DNA from: Pseudomonas sp. WN033
GTDB lineage: Bacteria > Pseudomonadota > Gammaproteobacteria > Pseudomonadales > Pseudomonadaceae
DNA length: 64,000 bases
Assembly: GCA_002287035.1 (NCBI GenBank)
Contig: NSKG01000002.1
Coordinates: 558,001-622,000, forward strand
Reading direction: 5' to 3'
The translations under genes were made by a program, and so were the position numbers. Positions 55,501 to 64,000 of the stretch are shown here, in pieces. A model generated the notes under the pieces. It saw only the letters and a program-made list of their open reading frames with translations, was not told the origin of the DNA and made no database searches. Position 1 is the first letter of the stretch. Every line of letters starts with the position of its first letter.

Positions 55501-57828
55501 ATGAAATCATTGTCTTCACGGGCTGTTATCTACAGTCTGTTGATTCTGTTTGGGCTGCTGTGCGCCATGCCCAACATCCTGCCGACACAGCTGTCACAGC
55601 GGCTACCAGCCTGGTACACCGACAGCACCCTGGCCCTGGGGCTGGACCTGAGTGGTGGCTCGCATCTGTTGCTGGAAGTCGATACCCAGGAATTGCTGAT
55701 CAATGCCGAAAAGGCCCAGGGCAGCGAACTTAGTGCTACCCAGCGCCAGGCGCTGACCAGTGACGCGGTCGAGCGCAGCCTGGAGGTAGTACGGCGCCGG
55801 CTGGATGAAAGCGGCCTGGTCGAACCCAGCATCACCCGTCAGGGCAACGACGGCATTCTGGTACAGATGCCGGGCGTGGCCGACCCCAGCCGGATCCGCG
55901 AGCTGCTCGGCACCACCGCCAAAATGACCTTCCACTGGGTGGTCGATGGCGAGCGCCCCAACGGCCCGGTCATGATTGTACCGGGCGATGCCGAAGGCAG
56001 TTCCTACCGGCTTGAACAACGGGTAGCACTGGAAGGCAAGCACATCAGCGATGCCCAACTGGCGTTCAACCCTGACAGCGGCCAACCGGTGGTTACTTTT
56101 AAGCTCGACAAGGACGGCGCCCGACGCTTCGCCGATCTGACCCAGCGCAATATCGGCCGGCCGCTGGCCATCGTATTGGATGAGCAGGTCATCACTGCCC
56201 CGGTGATCCGCAGCGTGATCGCCGGTGGCAGTGGCGAAATCAGTGGTAACTTTACTTCCAGCGAAGCCAGCAACCTGGCATTGCTGCTGCGTGCCGGCGC
56301 CTTGCCTGCCCCGCTGAAAGTGATTGAGGAGCGCACTGTTGGCCCGGACCTGGGCAGTGATGCCATCTCCATGGGCATCAGCACCGGACTACTCGGCGCG
56401 GCTTTGGTGATCGGCTTCATGCTGGCGATCTATGGCCGCTGGGGCCTGATCGCCTGCGCCGGTCTGGCAGTCAATGTCGGGCTGGTTTTCGGCGCTCTAA
56501 CCCTGCTCGGTGCAACCCTGACGCTGCCAGGCATAGCCGGGATTATCCTCAGCATCGGCATGGCGGTGGACGCCAATATTCTGATCAATGAACGCATCCG
56601 CGAAGAGGCCCGGCGCGGCAAATCGGCGATGCTGGCCCTGCGTGAAGGCTTCGACCGCGCCTACGCCACCATTCTCGACTCCAATGTGACCACCCTGATC
56701 GCCGTCAGCCTGCTGTTCATGTTCGGCAGCGGACCGGTGCGCGGTTTTGCCGTGACCATCGGCATTGGTCTTTTGACCTCGATGTTCACCGCCATTGCCG
56801 TAACCCGGCTGCTGATGGAGTGGCGGGTGCGCAAGCTTGGTCGCCGGCCGCTGGTGATGTCAGGCATGCGGCTGCTGGACTGGTTCAACGGTCGGCCGCT
56901 GAATGTGATGCGCGGACGCTTTTTCGGGATTGGCCTGTCACTGCTGCTGTCTCTGGCTTCGGTTGTGCTGTTCGTCAAACCCGGGCTCAACTACGGGATC
57001 GATTTCAGCGGCGGTACTGTAGTTGAGGTCAACGCGCCGGGAACAGCGGTAGACCAGCTACGCACTGCCCTGCAGCAGCAAGGGCTGGGCCAGGCAGCAA
57101 TTCAGGAGTTCGGCGATGGCGGGCACTATCTGGTCCGGCTGCCGCAAACCAGTGCCGAGCAGGTGGCCAGCGGCGCACCGGTCGACACCCTGAAAAGCAC
57201 CGTCCAGAGTCTCAGCGAACAGGCCAGTTTCCCTCGGGTGGAGATGGTCGGTCCCAGGGTCAGCGGAGACTTCAACCAGGCCAGTATTCTTGCCGTGCTA
57301 CTCGCCGGCGCCGGGATGCTCGGCTATCTGTGGCTACGCTTCGAGTATCACTTCGCCCTGGCCGCAACCCTGACCATCGCTCTGGATCTGACCAAAACCA
57401 TCGGTTTCTTCGCCCTGACCGGGATCGATTTCAACCTGACAGCGGTAGCGGCGCTGCTGGCCCTGATCGGTTATTCGATCAACGACAAGGTGGTGGTATT
57501 CGATCGGGTACGGGAGAACCTGCGACAAACTCCGGACACGCCATTGCTGGAGTTGCTCAACCAGAGCATCACCTCGACCCTGACCCGCACGCTGTTTACT
57601 TCGGTGACCACCTTCCTGGCCTTGTTGCCGATGGCGATTGCCGGAGGCAGCGCGGTGGCCAGTTTTGCCCAGCCAATGCTGTTCGGAATCGTGATCGGCA
57701 CCAGTTCGTCAATCCTGATCGCCGCGCCGATCCTGTACTTCCTCGGTCAACGGCGCAACCGCCAAGGGCTGAGCCAGTTGCGGCCCAGCGCCGAGGAACT
57801 GAAGAAACAGCTGGAGGCTATTCCCTGA
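55501..57828 (+). CDS. secDF: Fused protein-export subunit SecDF
   Basis: A 775-residue single-chain fusion. The SecD part (residues 1 to about 455) has LGLDLSGGSHLLLEVD, a large periplasmic domain, and helices 2-6 with IILSIGMAVDANILINERIR. The SecF part (about 470-775) has YGIDFSGGTVVEVN and GYSINDKVVVFDRVRENLR. SecDF uses the proton gradient to pull proteins out of the Sec channel. Pseudomonas normally has separate secD and secF next to yajC and tgt; none of those neighbours is here, so this is probably a second, specialised copy. Its ATG follows CGAGGATTAGTC. Confidence 0.9.
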   Translation: MKSLSSRAVIYSLLILFGLLCAMPNILPTQLSQRLPAWYTDSTLALGLDLSGGSHLLLEVDTQELLINAEKAQGSELSATQRQALTSDAVERSLEVVRRRLDESGLVEPSITRQGNDGILVQMPGVADPSRIRELLGTTAKMTFHWVVDGERPNGPVMIVPGDAEGSSYRLEQRVALEGKHISDAQLAFNPDSGQPVVTFKLDKDGARRFADLTQRNIGRPLAIVLDEQVITAPVIRSVIAGGSGEISGNFTSSEASNLALLLRAGALPAPLKVIEERTVGPDLGSDAISMGISTGLLGAALVIGFMLAIYGRWGLIACAGLAVNVGLVFGALTLLGATLTLPGIAGIILSIGMAVDANILINERIREEARRGKSAMLALREGFDRAYATILDSNVTTLIAVSLLFMFGSGPVRGFAVTIGIGLLTSMFTAIAVTRLLMEWRVRKLGRRPLVMSGMRLLDWFNGRPLNVMRGRFFGIGLSLLLSLASVVLFVKPGLNYGIDFSGGTVVEVNAPGTAVDQLRTALQQQGLGQAAIQEFGDGGHYLVRLPQTSAEQVASGAPVDTLKSTVQSLSEQASFPRVEMVGPRVSGDFNQASILAVLLAGAGMLGYLWLRFEYHFALAATLTIALDLTKTIGFFALTGIDFNLTAVAALLALIGYSINDKVVVFDRVRENLRQTPDTPLLELLNQSITSTLTRTLFTSVTTFLALLPMAIAGGSAVASFAQPMLFGIVIGTSSSILIAAPILYFLGQRRNRQGLSQLRPSAEELKKQLEAIP

Positions 57829-57834
57829 AAACAT

Positions 57835-57869
57835 TGACGGGCAGGTTCAGCTGTTGAACCTGTCCGTCA
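57835..57869. terminator. Long hairpin between convergent secDF and MCP genes
   Basis: TGACGGGCAGGTTCA (57835-57849) pairs with TGAACCTGTCCGTCA (57855-57869), 15 bp with one G-T wobble and a 5-nt loop. It includes the last codons and stop of the chemoreceptor gene. No T-run on either strand, but the stem is very stable. Confidence 0.6.
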
Positions 57870-59412
57870 GGTTGTGCAGATCGACCGCCGTACGTTCCAG
57901 TGACTGCCCCCGATTACCGGTATCGCGGGCCATCTCCAGGCTCTGGTCAGCGGCTTGGGCGATTCTGCTGATCTGCTCGGAGATATCTTCGGCTACTGCG
58001 CTTTGCTCTTCCGCCGCGGCCGCCATCTGCTGAGTCATCTGCGAGATGCGCTCCATCACCGCGTCGATGCCACGCAGAGCTTCCTGGGTCCGGGTTACCT
58101 GTTCCACCCCCTTCTCCGCCTCAAGATCACCACTGCGCGCTACATCCACAGCCTCCTGGGCGCGCTGACGCAAATTGCCAATCACCGACTTGATCGACTC
58201 GGTCGAGTCACGGGTTTTCTGGGCCAAAGCACGCACTTCATCGGCAACCACAGCAAATCCCCGGCCCTGCTCCCCAGCCCTGGCGGCCTCAATGGCAGCA
58301 TTGAGCGCCAGCAGGTTGGTCTGGTCGGCAATGGACTGGATCAGGCTGGCGGCGGTATTGATATGCTCGGTTTCCGCCGCCACGCTGGCAGCGGCCTGAT
58401 TGATGCGCTCGACGGTCTCGGCCAGGGCGGAAATCGCCCGCAACGTCGTTTCGGCGATCTGAGCACCATCACGCACCAGTTGCCTGGCGTTCTCAGCCTC
58501 ACCAGCGGTTTGCTGCACATGGTTGGAAACTTCATGGATAGAGGCGGCCATCTCATTCATCGCCGTAGCCGCCTGGTCTGCTTCCTGACGCTGAGCCTCA
58601 AGAGCCGCCGTGGTGCGGGTCGCCAGATTACAGGCCTGACTGGCACCACTGCTGGTTTGTGCGGCGTAATCGGACAGTCGCGTCAGGGCTGTGCGAATAC
58701 GCGCCGCCTCGCTGATCAGCACCATGCGCAGGCGGCCGATCATGCCGTCGTCATTGGCAAAGGCCAGTGCCGCGATCTCGTTATCAAAGGCATTGGGAAT
58801 ACTGTGCATGGCCTCGGCCACCGCCCGCTCAGACAGCCACAGGGTCAGGTAGCCGCCCAGCAATACGGCAATCGCCGTTACCGCTCCCAGCGGCCAGGTA
58901 CCGCGCCAACCGATCACCAGCAAGGCAATCAGCGCAACAGCCAGCGCCGGCACCAGTTTTTGAAGCAGATGCTGGGTTTCCAACACATGGCTGTGGGCCG
59001 GCTTGCCGCTGCGAATCCGCTTGTACAGTGCTTCGGCGCGCTGCACCCGATCACGCGCCGGCAGGGTGCGTACCGACTCAAAGCCGATGACCTTGCCCTG
59101 TTCGACAATCGGCGTGACATAGGCCTCGACCCAGTAATAGTCGCCGTTCTTGCAGCGGTTCTTGACAATGCCCATCCAGGTCTTGCCGGCCTTGAGATAG
59201 GACCACATGTTCTCGTAGACCGCAGGAGGCATATCAGGGTGGCGGACGATGTTGTGCGGGCTGCCGATCAATTCTTCGCGGTTGAAGCCGCTGATGGCGA
59301 CAAATTCATCATTGCAGTAGACGATTTTGCCGACGGTGTCGGTGGCGGAAATCAGGCGCTGCTTGGCGTCGAACGTCCTTTCGCGGTCAGTGACCGGTTG
59401 ATTGTTGCGCAT
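57847..59412 (-). CDS. PAS-containing methyl-accepting chemotaxis protein (Aer-like)
   Basis: A 521-residue chemoreceptor. An N-terminal PAS domain (about residues 20-120, with [20 protein letters not shown]) is typical of Aer-type energy or redox taxis receptors, probably binding a flavin. Membrane helices lie near 150-195, followed by a HAMP-like stretch and the signalling domain with the conserved hairpin tip [20 protein letters not shown] and [18 protein letters not shown]. It should feed the CheA/CheW system in this window. No clear sigma-28 promoter seen upstream. Confidence 0.9.
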   Translation of the reverse strand: MRNNQPVTDRERTFDAKQRLISATDTVGKIVYCNDEFVAISGFNREELIGSPHNIVRHPDMPPAVYENMWSYLKAGKTWMGIVKNRCKNGDYYWVEAYVTPIVEQGKVIGFESVRTLPARDRVQRAEALYKRIRSGKPAHSHVLETQHLLQKLVPALAVALIALLVIGWRGTWPLGAVTAIAVLLGGYLTLWLSERAVAEAMHSIPNAFDNEIAALAFANDDGMIGRLRMVLISEAARIRTALTRLSDYAAQTSSGASQACNLATRTTAALEAQRQEADQAATAMNEMAASIHEVSNHVQQTAGEAENARQLVRDGAQIAETTLRAISALAETVERINQAAASVAAETEHINTAASLIQSIADQTNLLALNAAIEAARAGEQGRGFAVVADEVRALAQKTRDSTESIKSVIGNLRQRAQEAVDVARSGDLEAEKGVEQVTRTQEALRGIDAVMERISQMTQQMAAAAEEQSAVAEDISEQISRIAQAADQSLEMARDTGNRGQSLERTAVDLHNLTDRFNS

Positions 59413-59430
59413 GGCGAGTTCCCTTCCTGA

Positions 59431-59451
59431 AGAACACTGTTCTCCAGTGTA
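59431..59451. repeat. Two overlapping short inverted repeats before the MCP gene
   Basis: AGAACA-C-TGTTCT (59431-59443) and ACACTG-5 nt-CAGTGT (59435-59451) overlap in the 69-bp gap upstream of the chemoreceptor start. They may form a regulator site or a leader hairpin. Confidence 0.35.
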
Positions 59452-59481
59452 GATCGCCTGTTACAACGCGCCAGCCGAGTG

Positions 59482-60678
59482 TCACTCCGGGCAGACAGCC
59501 GTCATGCACGCATCACGCCGCTCGACCCATTTCAGACCCACCAGCAGTACAGCGCCCAGCAACATTACCGCCGCAGCGCACCAAAGTCCGATGGCATAGC
59601 CGCCAAAGCGGGTGGCCAGCACGCCGACCAGGGCCGGGCCGATAATCTGCGCAACGCCATAAGCCAGAGTCATGCGCCCCATCATTCGTGCCGGGCGTGT
59701 CGGGTAGTAACGCCCGGCCATGGTCAGCACCAGGCTGACCATACCGATGAAGGTCGCGCCGAACAGCCAGGCTCCGGCCAACGCAGCCCACAGGCTGTGG
59801 TGCAGCACCGGCAACAGGATACCCAGCACCTGCAGCAGCGCGGCCAGGATCAAGGCATTCAGCTCACCCGTACGCCGCGCGACCAGATCCCAGAGAATGC
59901 AAGCCGGAGCCGCGCCGATGCCAAGCAGCAGGAAAGCCAGATTGCCACGCCCACCCAGCCCCGGCAGTTGCTCGACGATGGCGACAATGAAAGTGGCACT
60001 GACCACATAGCCCACCCCGGTACAGAAATACGCCGCCATGAACAACTGCAAATACAGCCGGCTTGGCGGATTGTCGGGCATCGCCGCACCGGTGGTGGTC
60101 TTGCCGCTGGTATCCGGCGGCGGCAGCCAGCGCAGCGCCGGTACCGCCAGCAGCAGCCCGAACAGGGTCAGCATCAGCCATTGCTCACGCCAGTCCAGCC
60201 ATTGATCTAGCAGACCAACCAGCGCTGCGCACAGGGCAATACCCAGCCCAATGCCGGCGAAATGAATACCCAGCTCACTACGCAAGCCATGGCGCATCAG
60301 CCAGTTGAGAATCAGCGCGCTGCCCAGCAACATGCCAGCGGCGCTGCTCAGGCCAGCGACAAAACGCGACAGTGCCCAGACCCACAGCTCGGTGCTGAGC
60401 GCCATGACCAGGGTGCTGAGGATGGCGACCAAAATGCCCCAGCGATACAGCCGGTCTTTCAGGCACAGGTCACTGATCAGCGAGGCCAGCAACGCCCCAC
60501 ACAAATAACCGACATAGTTGATGGCCGCCAGCCAACCGGCGTCAGCCAGCCCCAGGCCAGCCTGGGACTGCATTAGCGGCAGCAGCGGAGTGTAGGCGAA
60601 GCGCGCCACACCGAGCGTCAGCAATAAGCTGAAAATACCGGCGCAGAGCACTCGCAGACGTTGAGTGGCAAGTGTCAT
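59482..60678 (-). CDS. YbfB/YjiJ-type MFS transporter
   Basis: A 398-residue, 12-helix membrane protein. RFAYTPLLPLMQSQAGLGLADAGWLAAINYVGYLCGAL at the N-terminus is the YbfB/YjiJ signature. It lies between the chemoreceptor and the arylsulfatase on the same strand. Substrate unknown. Confidence 0.85.
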   Translation of the reverse strand: MTLATQRLRVLCAGIFSLLLTLGVARFAYTPLLPLMQSQAGLGLADAGWLAAINYVGYLCGALLASLISDLCLKDRLYRWGILVAILSTLVMALSTELWVWALSRFVAGLSSAAGMLLGSALILNWLMRHGLRSELGIHFAGIGLGIALCAALVGLLDQWLDWREQWLMLTLFGLLLAVPALRWLPPPDTSGKTTTGAAMPDNPPSRLYLQLFMAAYFCTGVGYVVSATFIVAIVEQLPGLGGRGNLAFLLLGIGAAPACILWDLVARRTGELNALILAALLQVLGILLPVLHHSLWAALAGAWLFGATFIGMVSLVLTMAGRYYPTRPARMMGRMTLAYGVAQIIGPALVGVLATRFGGYAIGLWCAAAVMLLGAVLLVGLKWVERRDACMTAVCPE

Positions 60679-60784
60679 GGGGCGAGTATGCCGATCCCGA
60701 CGCCGACTTGCCAGTAGACGCCAGTCGTATTCTCAGCAACGCTCCTAGTCATACTCCCCGCCCCTTACCTGCTGAAAGCCCGTT

Positions 60785-62446
60785 TCAGCGCTGCACTCCC
60801 GGCTCAACGATCCCCACCCGATCGACATGCTGGCGCCACAGCTGCTCGAGTTCTTTCACTTTTAGCGGATACTGTCCGGCCAGATCATGGGTTTCACCCC
60901 GGTCTTCTGCCAGATTGAACAGTTGCCATTGATAGGGTCGGTTCAGATCAGGAACCCGACCATCCGGCGCATGGGCTGAGCGTAACTTCCAGTCGCCGGC
61001 ACGCACGTAGGCCTGAGCGAACATTTCACCGGCCAGCACCCGAGACTCTGCGTGTGAACTTCCGGTCCAGACCGGTAACAATGACATCCCGGTAATGGGC
61101 GCTCGGGGCTGTCCCTGATACTGATTACCCGGATCAGCTATCCCTGCCAGGGCGAGGAAAGTAGGTAGCAAATCATCAACTCGAGCTACGGCCTCCACCA
61201 CCCTCCCGGGCTCGCCCTGATTCAGGCTGGCGGGAAGACGAACGATCGCCGGAGAGCTGATGCCGCCCTCGGCCGTGGTCCCCTTGACCAAACTGAAAGG
61301 TGTGGCACCTACCTCAGCCCAACGATAACCATAATTGACGTTGGAACCACGCCGACCAATATTGCTCAGGCTGTTGTCAGTCAGCGCATCATCGGGTGAG
61401 TATCCACGCGCATGATCCTCACCGGCAGCCCCATTATCGGAAACAAAGATGATCAGGGTATTGTCATAGCGCCCGGCCCCCTTCAAGTAGTCGAACAGAC
61501 GACCGATATTGGCATCCATGTGTTCAACCATGGCTGCGTACACTTCCATTTTGCGCGCCTGGATGGCCTGTTCCTCACCATTGAGTTCAGCCCAACGCCT
61601 GGAAGGAACCTGTGCTGGCTCGGCGGCAACAAACCCCGGGGCAATCAGACCCTGCTCCTCCAGACGCCGCAGGCGCTGTTGGCGAATGACCTCATAGCCC
61701 TCGTCATAGCGCCCTTGATAACGGTCGATGTAGTCATCCGGGGCATGCAAAGGCCAATGCGGGGCAGTGTAGGCCAACCAGGCGAAGAAGGGTTTGCCGC
61801 TGTCGGCATCGGCCTGCAGGTAATCGATCAGTCGGTCGGTGTAGTAGTCAGAGGAAAAGAAGTCCTCTGGCACCTCAACATCCTGGCCATTCTCACGGTA
61901 ACTGACATTCTCCACTCTGACACTGCTGCCCGGCAGTGGCTGGAAGTGACTGGCGCCACCCTGTAACAGCACGAATGCCTGGTCAAAACCATACCGATGG
62001 GGGTCCTGGGCCGGGTCGGTACCCAAATGCCATTTACCGGACATGAAGGTCGAATAGCCCGCATCCGCCAGCAAGCGGGGCAGACTATGGGCTTTATCGT
62101 TTATGTGCCCTTCATAACCAGGCTGCCCTTGCAGGTGTGGGGCAAAAGGCAGTACCTCGGCCATGGTGCCCAGCCCGACAAGATGGTTATCGGTACCGGA
62201 CATCAGCATCGAACGGGTTGGCGAGCAGGTCGGCGCGACATAAAAGCTGGTCATGCGCAGCCCTTCGCCAGCCAGTTGATCCAGGTTAGGTGTAGCAATC
62301 TCACCACCATAACTACCCAGATCGCTGTAACCCAGGTCATCAGCCATGATCAGCAGAATATTGGGCCGTTCGCCAGCCTGCCCCAGCCATGGCAATAGCA
62401 ACAGGGTCAAAGCGCACCATTTCAGCAGGAGTTCAGATTTTTTCAT
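60785..62446 (-). CDS. Secreted arylsulfatase
   Basis: A 553-residue sulfatase with a signal peptide (LLKWCALTLLLLPWLGQAGE). The active-site CSPTR has C74, the residue that must be turned into formylglycine; D36 and D37 (MADDLGYSD) and the later DNGAAGEDHA fit the Ca2+ and sulfate site. It would release sulfate from aryl or other sulfate esters in the periplasm. No sulfatase-modifying enzyme gene is in the window. Downstream partner of the beta-propeller-like gene. Confidence 0.9.
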   Translation of the reverse strand: MKKSELLLKWCALTLLLLPWLGQAGERPNILLIMADDLGYSDLGSYGGEIATPNLDQLAGEGLRMTSFYVAPTCSPTRSMLMSGTDNHLVGLGTMAEVLPFAPHLQGQPGYEGHINDKAHSLPRLLADAGYSTFMSGKWHLGTDPAQDPHRYGFDQAFVLLQGGASHFQPLPGSSVRVENVSYRENGQDVEVPEDFFSSDYYTDRLIDYLQADADSGKPFFAWLAYTAPHWPLHAPDDYIDRYQGRYDEGYEVIRQQRLRRLEEQGLIAPGFVAAEPAQVPSRRWAELNGEEQAIQARKMEVYAAMVEHMDANIGRLFDYLKGAGRYDNTLIIFVSDNGAAGEDHARGYSPDDALTDNSLSNIGRRGSNVNYGYRWAEVGATPFSLVKGTTAEGGISSPAIVRLPASLNQGEPGRVVEAVARVDDLLPTFLALAGIADPGNQYQGQPRAPITGMSLLPVWTGSSHAESRVLAGEMFAQAYVRAGDWKLRSAHAPDGRVPDLNRPYQWQLFNLAEDRGETHDLAGQYPLKVKELEQLWRQHVDRVGIVEPGVQR

Positions 62447-62473
62447 CTCGGCTCTCGTTTATTAGACTGAGCA

Positions 62474-63541
62474 TCACTCGCCAGTCAGGCGCAGCAACCG
62501 GTCACTGGTAAAGGTGCCGACATAGATATCATTCCCTACCTCTATCGCTACCGAAGCACCAGCTAGTACACCGGGCCCTGCAGTGAACAGGACTTCATGG
62601 CCGACAGGCTCTGACGTTGTATCCAGGGCTGAAACCGTGATGCCCATAGCACAGTGCTCGGTATGCTCAATGAAGCACTGGATGAACTCATTGACATCAT
62701 TGATGCCTGCCCCTAACAAACGTCCGTCCTGCGCCCAACTGAGGTTATCAACCATGTACCCCACCGGGGTCCGGCTCACCACCCGGTTGTTTTCCAGGTC
62801 GTACTGCCAAATTTCACTGGCCGTCCAGGCTGCAAACCAGGCGTGCCGGCCATCTTTTGACACTTGCACTCCATTGGGGAATGGTGCACGACTACCGGCC
62901 AGCTCAGTCAAAGGCTTGCCTGGTGCCCAGGTCATCAGGTAACCCGTTTCACGCCCGTCCAGTAGCTGCTCCAGCGCCATCGGTGGCTTCATACTTTCAG
63001 ATTCAAACATCACGGTCGCCACGAAACCGCCATCGGGGGTCGCGGCCACATCATTGAACTTGCCCAGACCGGTGTTTTCCACGCAACCACGCCAGACCGC
63101 CGTCCAGCCATCCTGGATCGGCAGCACTTCGACAAACTCGATGGCTTCACGCCCATCATGATTGACCACCAGCAACTGTTGACGACCATCGGGACGCTCA
63201 GACAGGTGGATGCCGTGCGCACCCAGTGCTTGTGGCGGTGTCTGGCATGTTGCCTCTCCCCAGCCTGCTTCCGGCTCGACAGCAACATCCAGGTCACGGG
63301 CCTGATGAGTCTGCAGGTCCATGATGCGCAACCGTGGGCGATGCTGTCCACCAAGACCCGGAGTGATACTCATGAACAGGTGACGTGCATCCGCGGCCAA
63401 TTCCATATCTTCAGGCGGGGCAATACCACATACAGGCTCATAACCCGGACCTGGTTCACAGGGCGGCGCATCCGCTCCAGCCATCGTGGTAAACAGCAAC
63501 GCCATTACCCCAATCGCAGGGTGCGCAGGACGGTTAAACAT
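62474..63541 (-). CDS. Secreted SMP-30/arylesterase-like beta-propeller protein
   Basis: A 355-residue exported protein (signal peptide GVMALLFTTMAGADA). The mature part has repeats of the six-bladed propeller type (for example HGIHLSERPDGRQQLLVVNH, KFNDVAATPDGGFVATVMFE, PNGVQVSKDGRHAWFAAW), with Asn/Asp positions like the Ca2+ ligands of paraoxonase/SMP-30 lactonases. I chose the ATG at 63541, with AAGGGG upstream. It is 27 bp before the arylsulfatase, so the two probably form one transcript, perhaps for an environmental ester or lactone plus sulfate ester; this is inference. Confidence 0.7.
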   Translation of the reverse strand: MFNRPAHPAIGVMALLFTTMAGADAPPCEPGPGYEPVCGIAPPEDMELAADARHLFMSITPGLGGQHRPRLRIMDLQTHQARDLDVAVEPEAGWGEATCQTPPQALGAHGIHLSERPDGRQQLLVVNHDGREAIEFVEVLPIQDGWTAVWRGCVENTGLGKFNDVAATPDGGFVATVMFESESMKPPMALEQLLDGRETGYLMTWAPGKPLTELAGSRAPFPNGVQVSKDGRHAWFAAWTASEIWQYDLENNRVVSRTPVGYMVDNLSWAQDGRLLGAGINDVNEFIQCFIEHTEHCAMGITVSALDTTSEPVGHEVLFTAGPGVLAGASVAIEVGNDIYVGTFTSDRLLRLTGE

Positions 63542-63671
63542 GGTCATTCCCCTTTTTGTCATTGTTAAGGCACTTGCAAGACCCTATCAGGACTGTACCG
63601 GCACGCCAGATAAACCAACTGAAAAGTGCATTCGCTTTAACGCCAATGAAGCCTTTGCCAAGGCTGTCTAG

Positions 63672-64000
<329 letters not shown>

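Noticed and set aside
63486-63671. Small rightward open frame before the flavin reductase gene
   Set aside because: Begins inside the antisense of the propeller gene, has no ribosome binding site and no recognisable family.

Overview
This is a GC-rich, densely coded chromosomal segment from a member of the Pseudomonadaceae (Pseudomonas or a close relative such as Halopseudomonas). The evidence is gene content and order: anr-apt, dusC-ligA-zipA-smc, the complete ccmABCDEFGHI operon, and one polar-flagellum/chemotaxis block (flhA-flhF-fleN-fliA-cheY-cheZ-cheA-cheB-motC-motD-parC-parP-cheW), arranged as I recall for P. aeruginosa. No rRNA, CRISPR array, transposase, integrase or prophage was seen.

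Layout. 1-8.4 kb: the end of a TauE/SafE-type membrane protein, the oxygen sensor Anr, adenine phosphoribosyltransferase, a bacterial voltage-gated sodium channel overlapping an MFS transporter, a LuxR-type response regulator facing a hybrid histidine kinase, a hypothetical protein and an MDR-type oxidoreductase. 8.4-13.8 kb: an accessory island of small genes, several visibly AT-richer than their surroundings: two GNAT acetyltransferases, a FosA-type fosfomycin-modifying enzyme, a fold-type III PLP enzyme, a small membrane protein, a Cdd1-like protein, a VOC protein and a C39-like cysteine peptidase. The first 187 bp of the peptidase gene is perfectly duplicated about 2 kb upstream. The island looks like mobile gene cassettes but has no integrase. 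13.8-26.4 kb: a queuosine-precursor transporter with a candidate preQ1 riboswitch over its ribosome binding site, a DUF2889 gene, REP elements, dusC, ligA, zipA, smc, an MFS transporter and an SLC13-type carboxylate transporter. 26.4-33.3 kb: the cytochrome c maturation operon on the minus strand, with the small ccmD included. 33.4-35.4 kb: a FliK-like protein and an orphan FlhB C-terminal domain on the plus strand. 35.4-49.5 kb: the chemotaxis and flagellar block on the minus strand, with a good sigma-54 element before flhA. 49.6-54.9 kb: a Sel1 lipoprotein, a GGDEF/EAL protein, a truncated-haemoglobin lipoprotein, an LLM flavin oxidoreductase and tRNA-Gly(CCC). 55-64 kb: a small secreted protein, a fused SecDF, a PAS-containing chemoreceptor, a YbfB-type MFS transporter, an arylsulfatase, a secreted beta-propeller-like protein and the start of a flavin reductase.

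How it fits together: the flagellar block is a complete module for a polar flagellum. FlhF and FleN set its place and number, FliA and sigma-54 time its expression, MotC/MotD give a second stator, and ParC/ParP hold CheA arrays at the pole. CheA carries four copies of a short acidic motif that may serve as docking sites. The ccm operon and Anr point to respiratory flexibility under low oxygen. The most notable observations are the preQ1 riboswitch candidate, the 187-bp duplication in the accessory island, the FosA homologue with its ligand residues intact, the sodium channel, and the SecDF fusion with a secreted neighbour.
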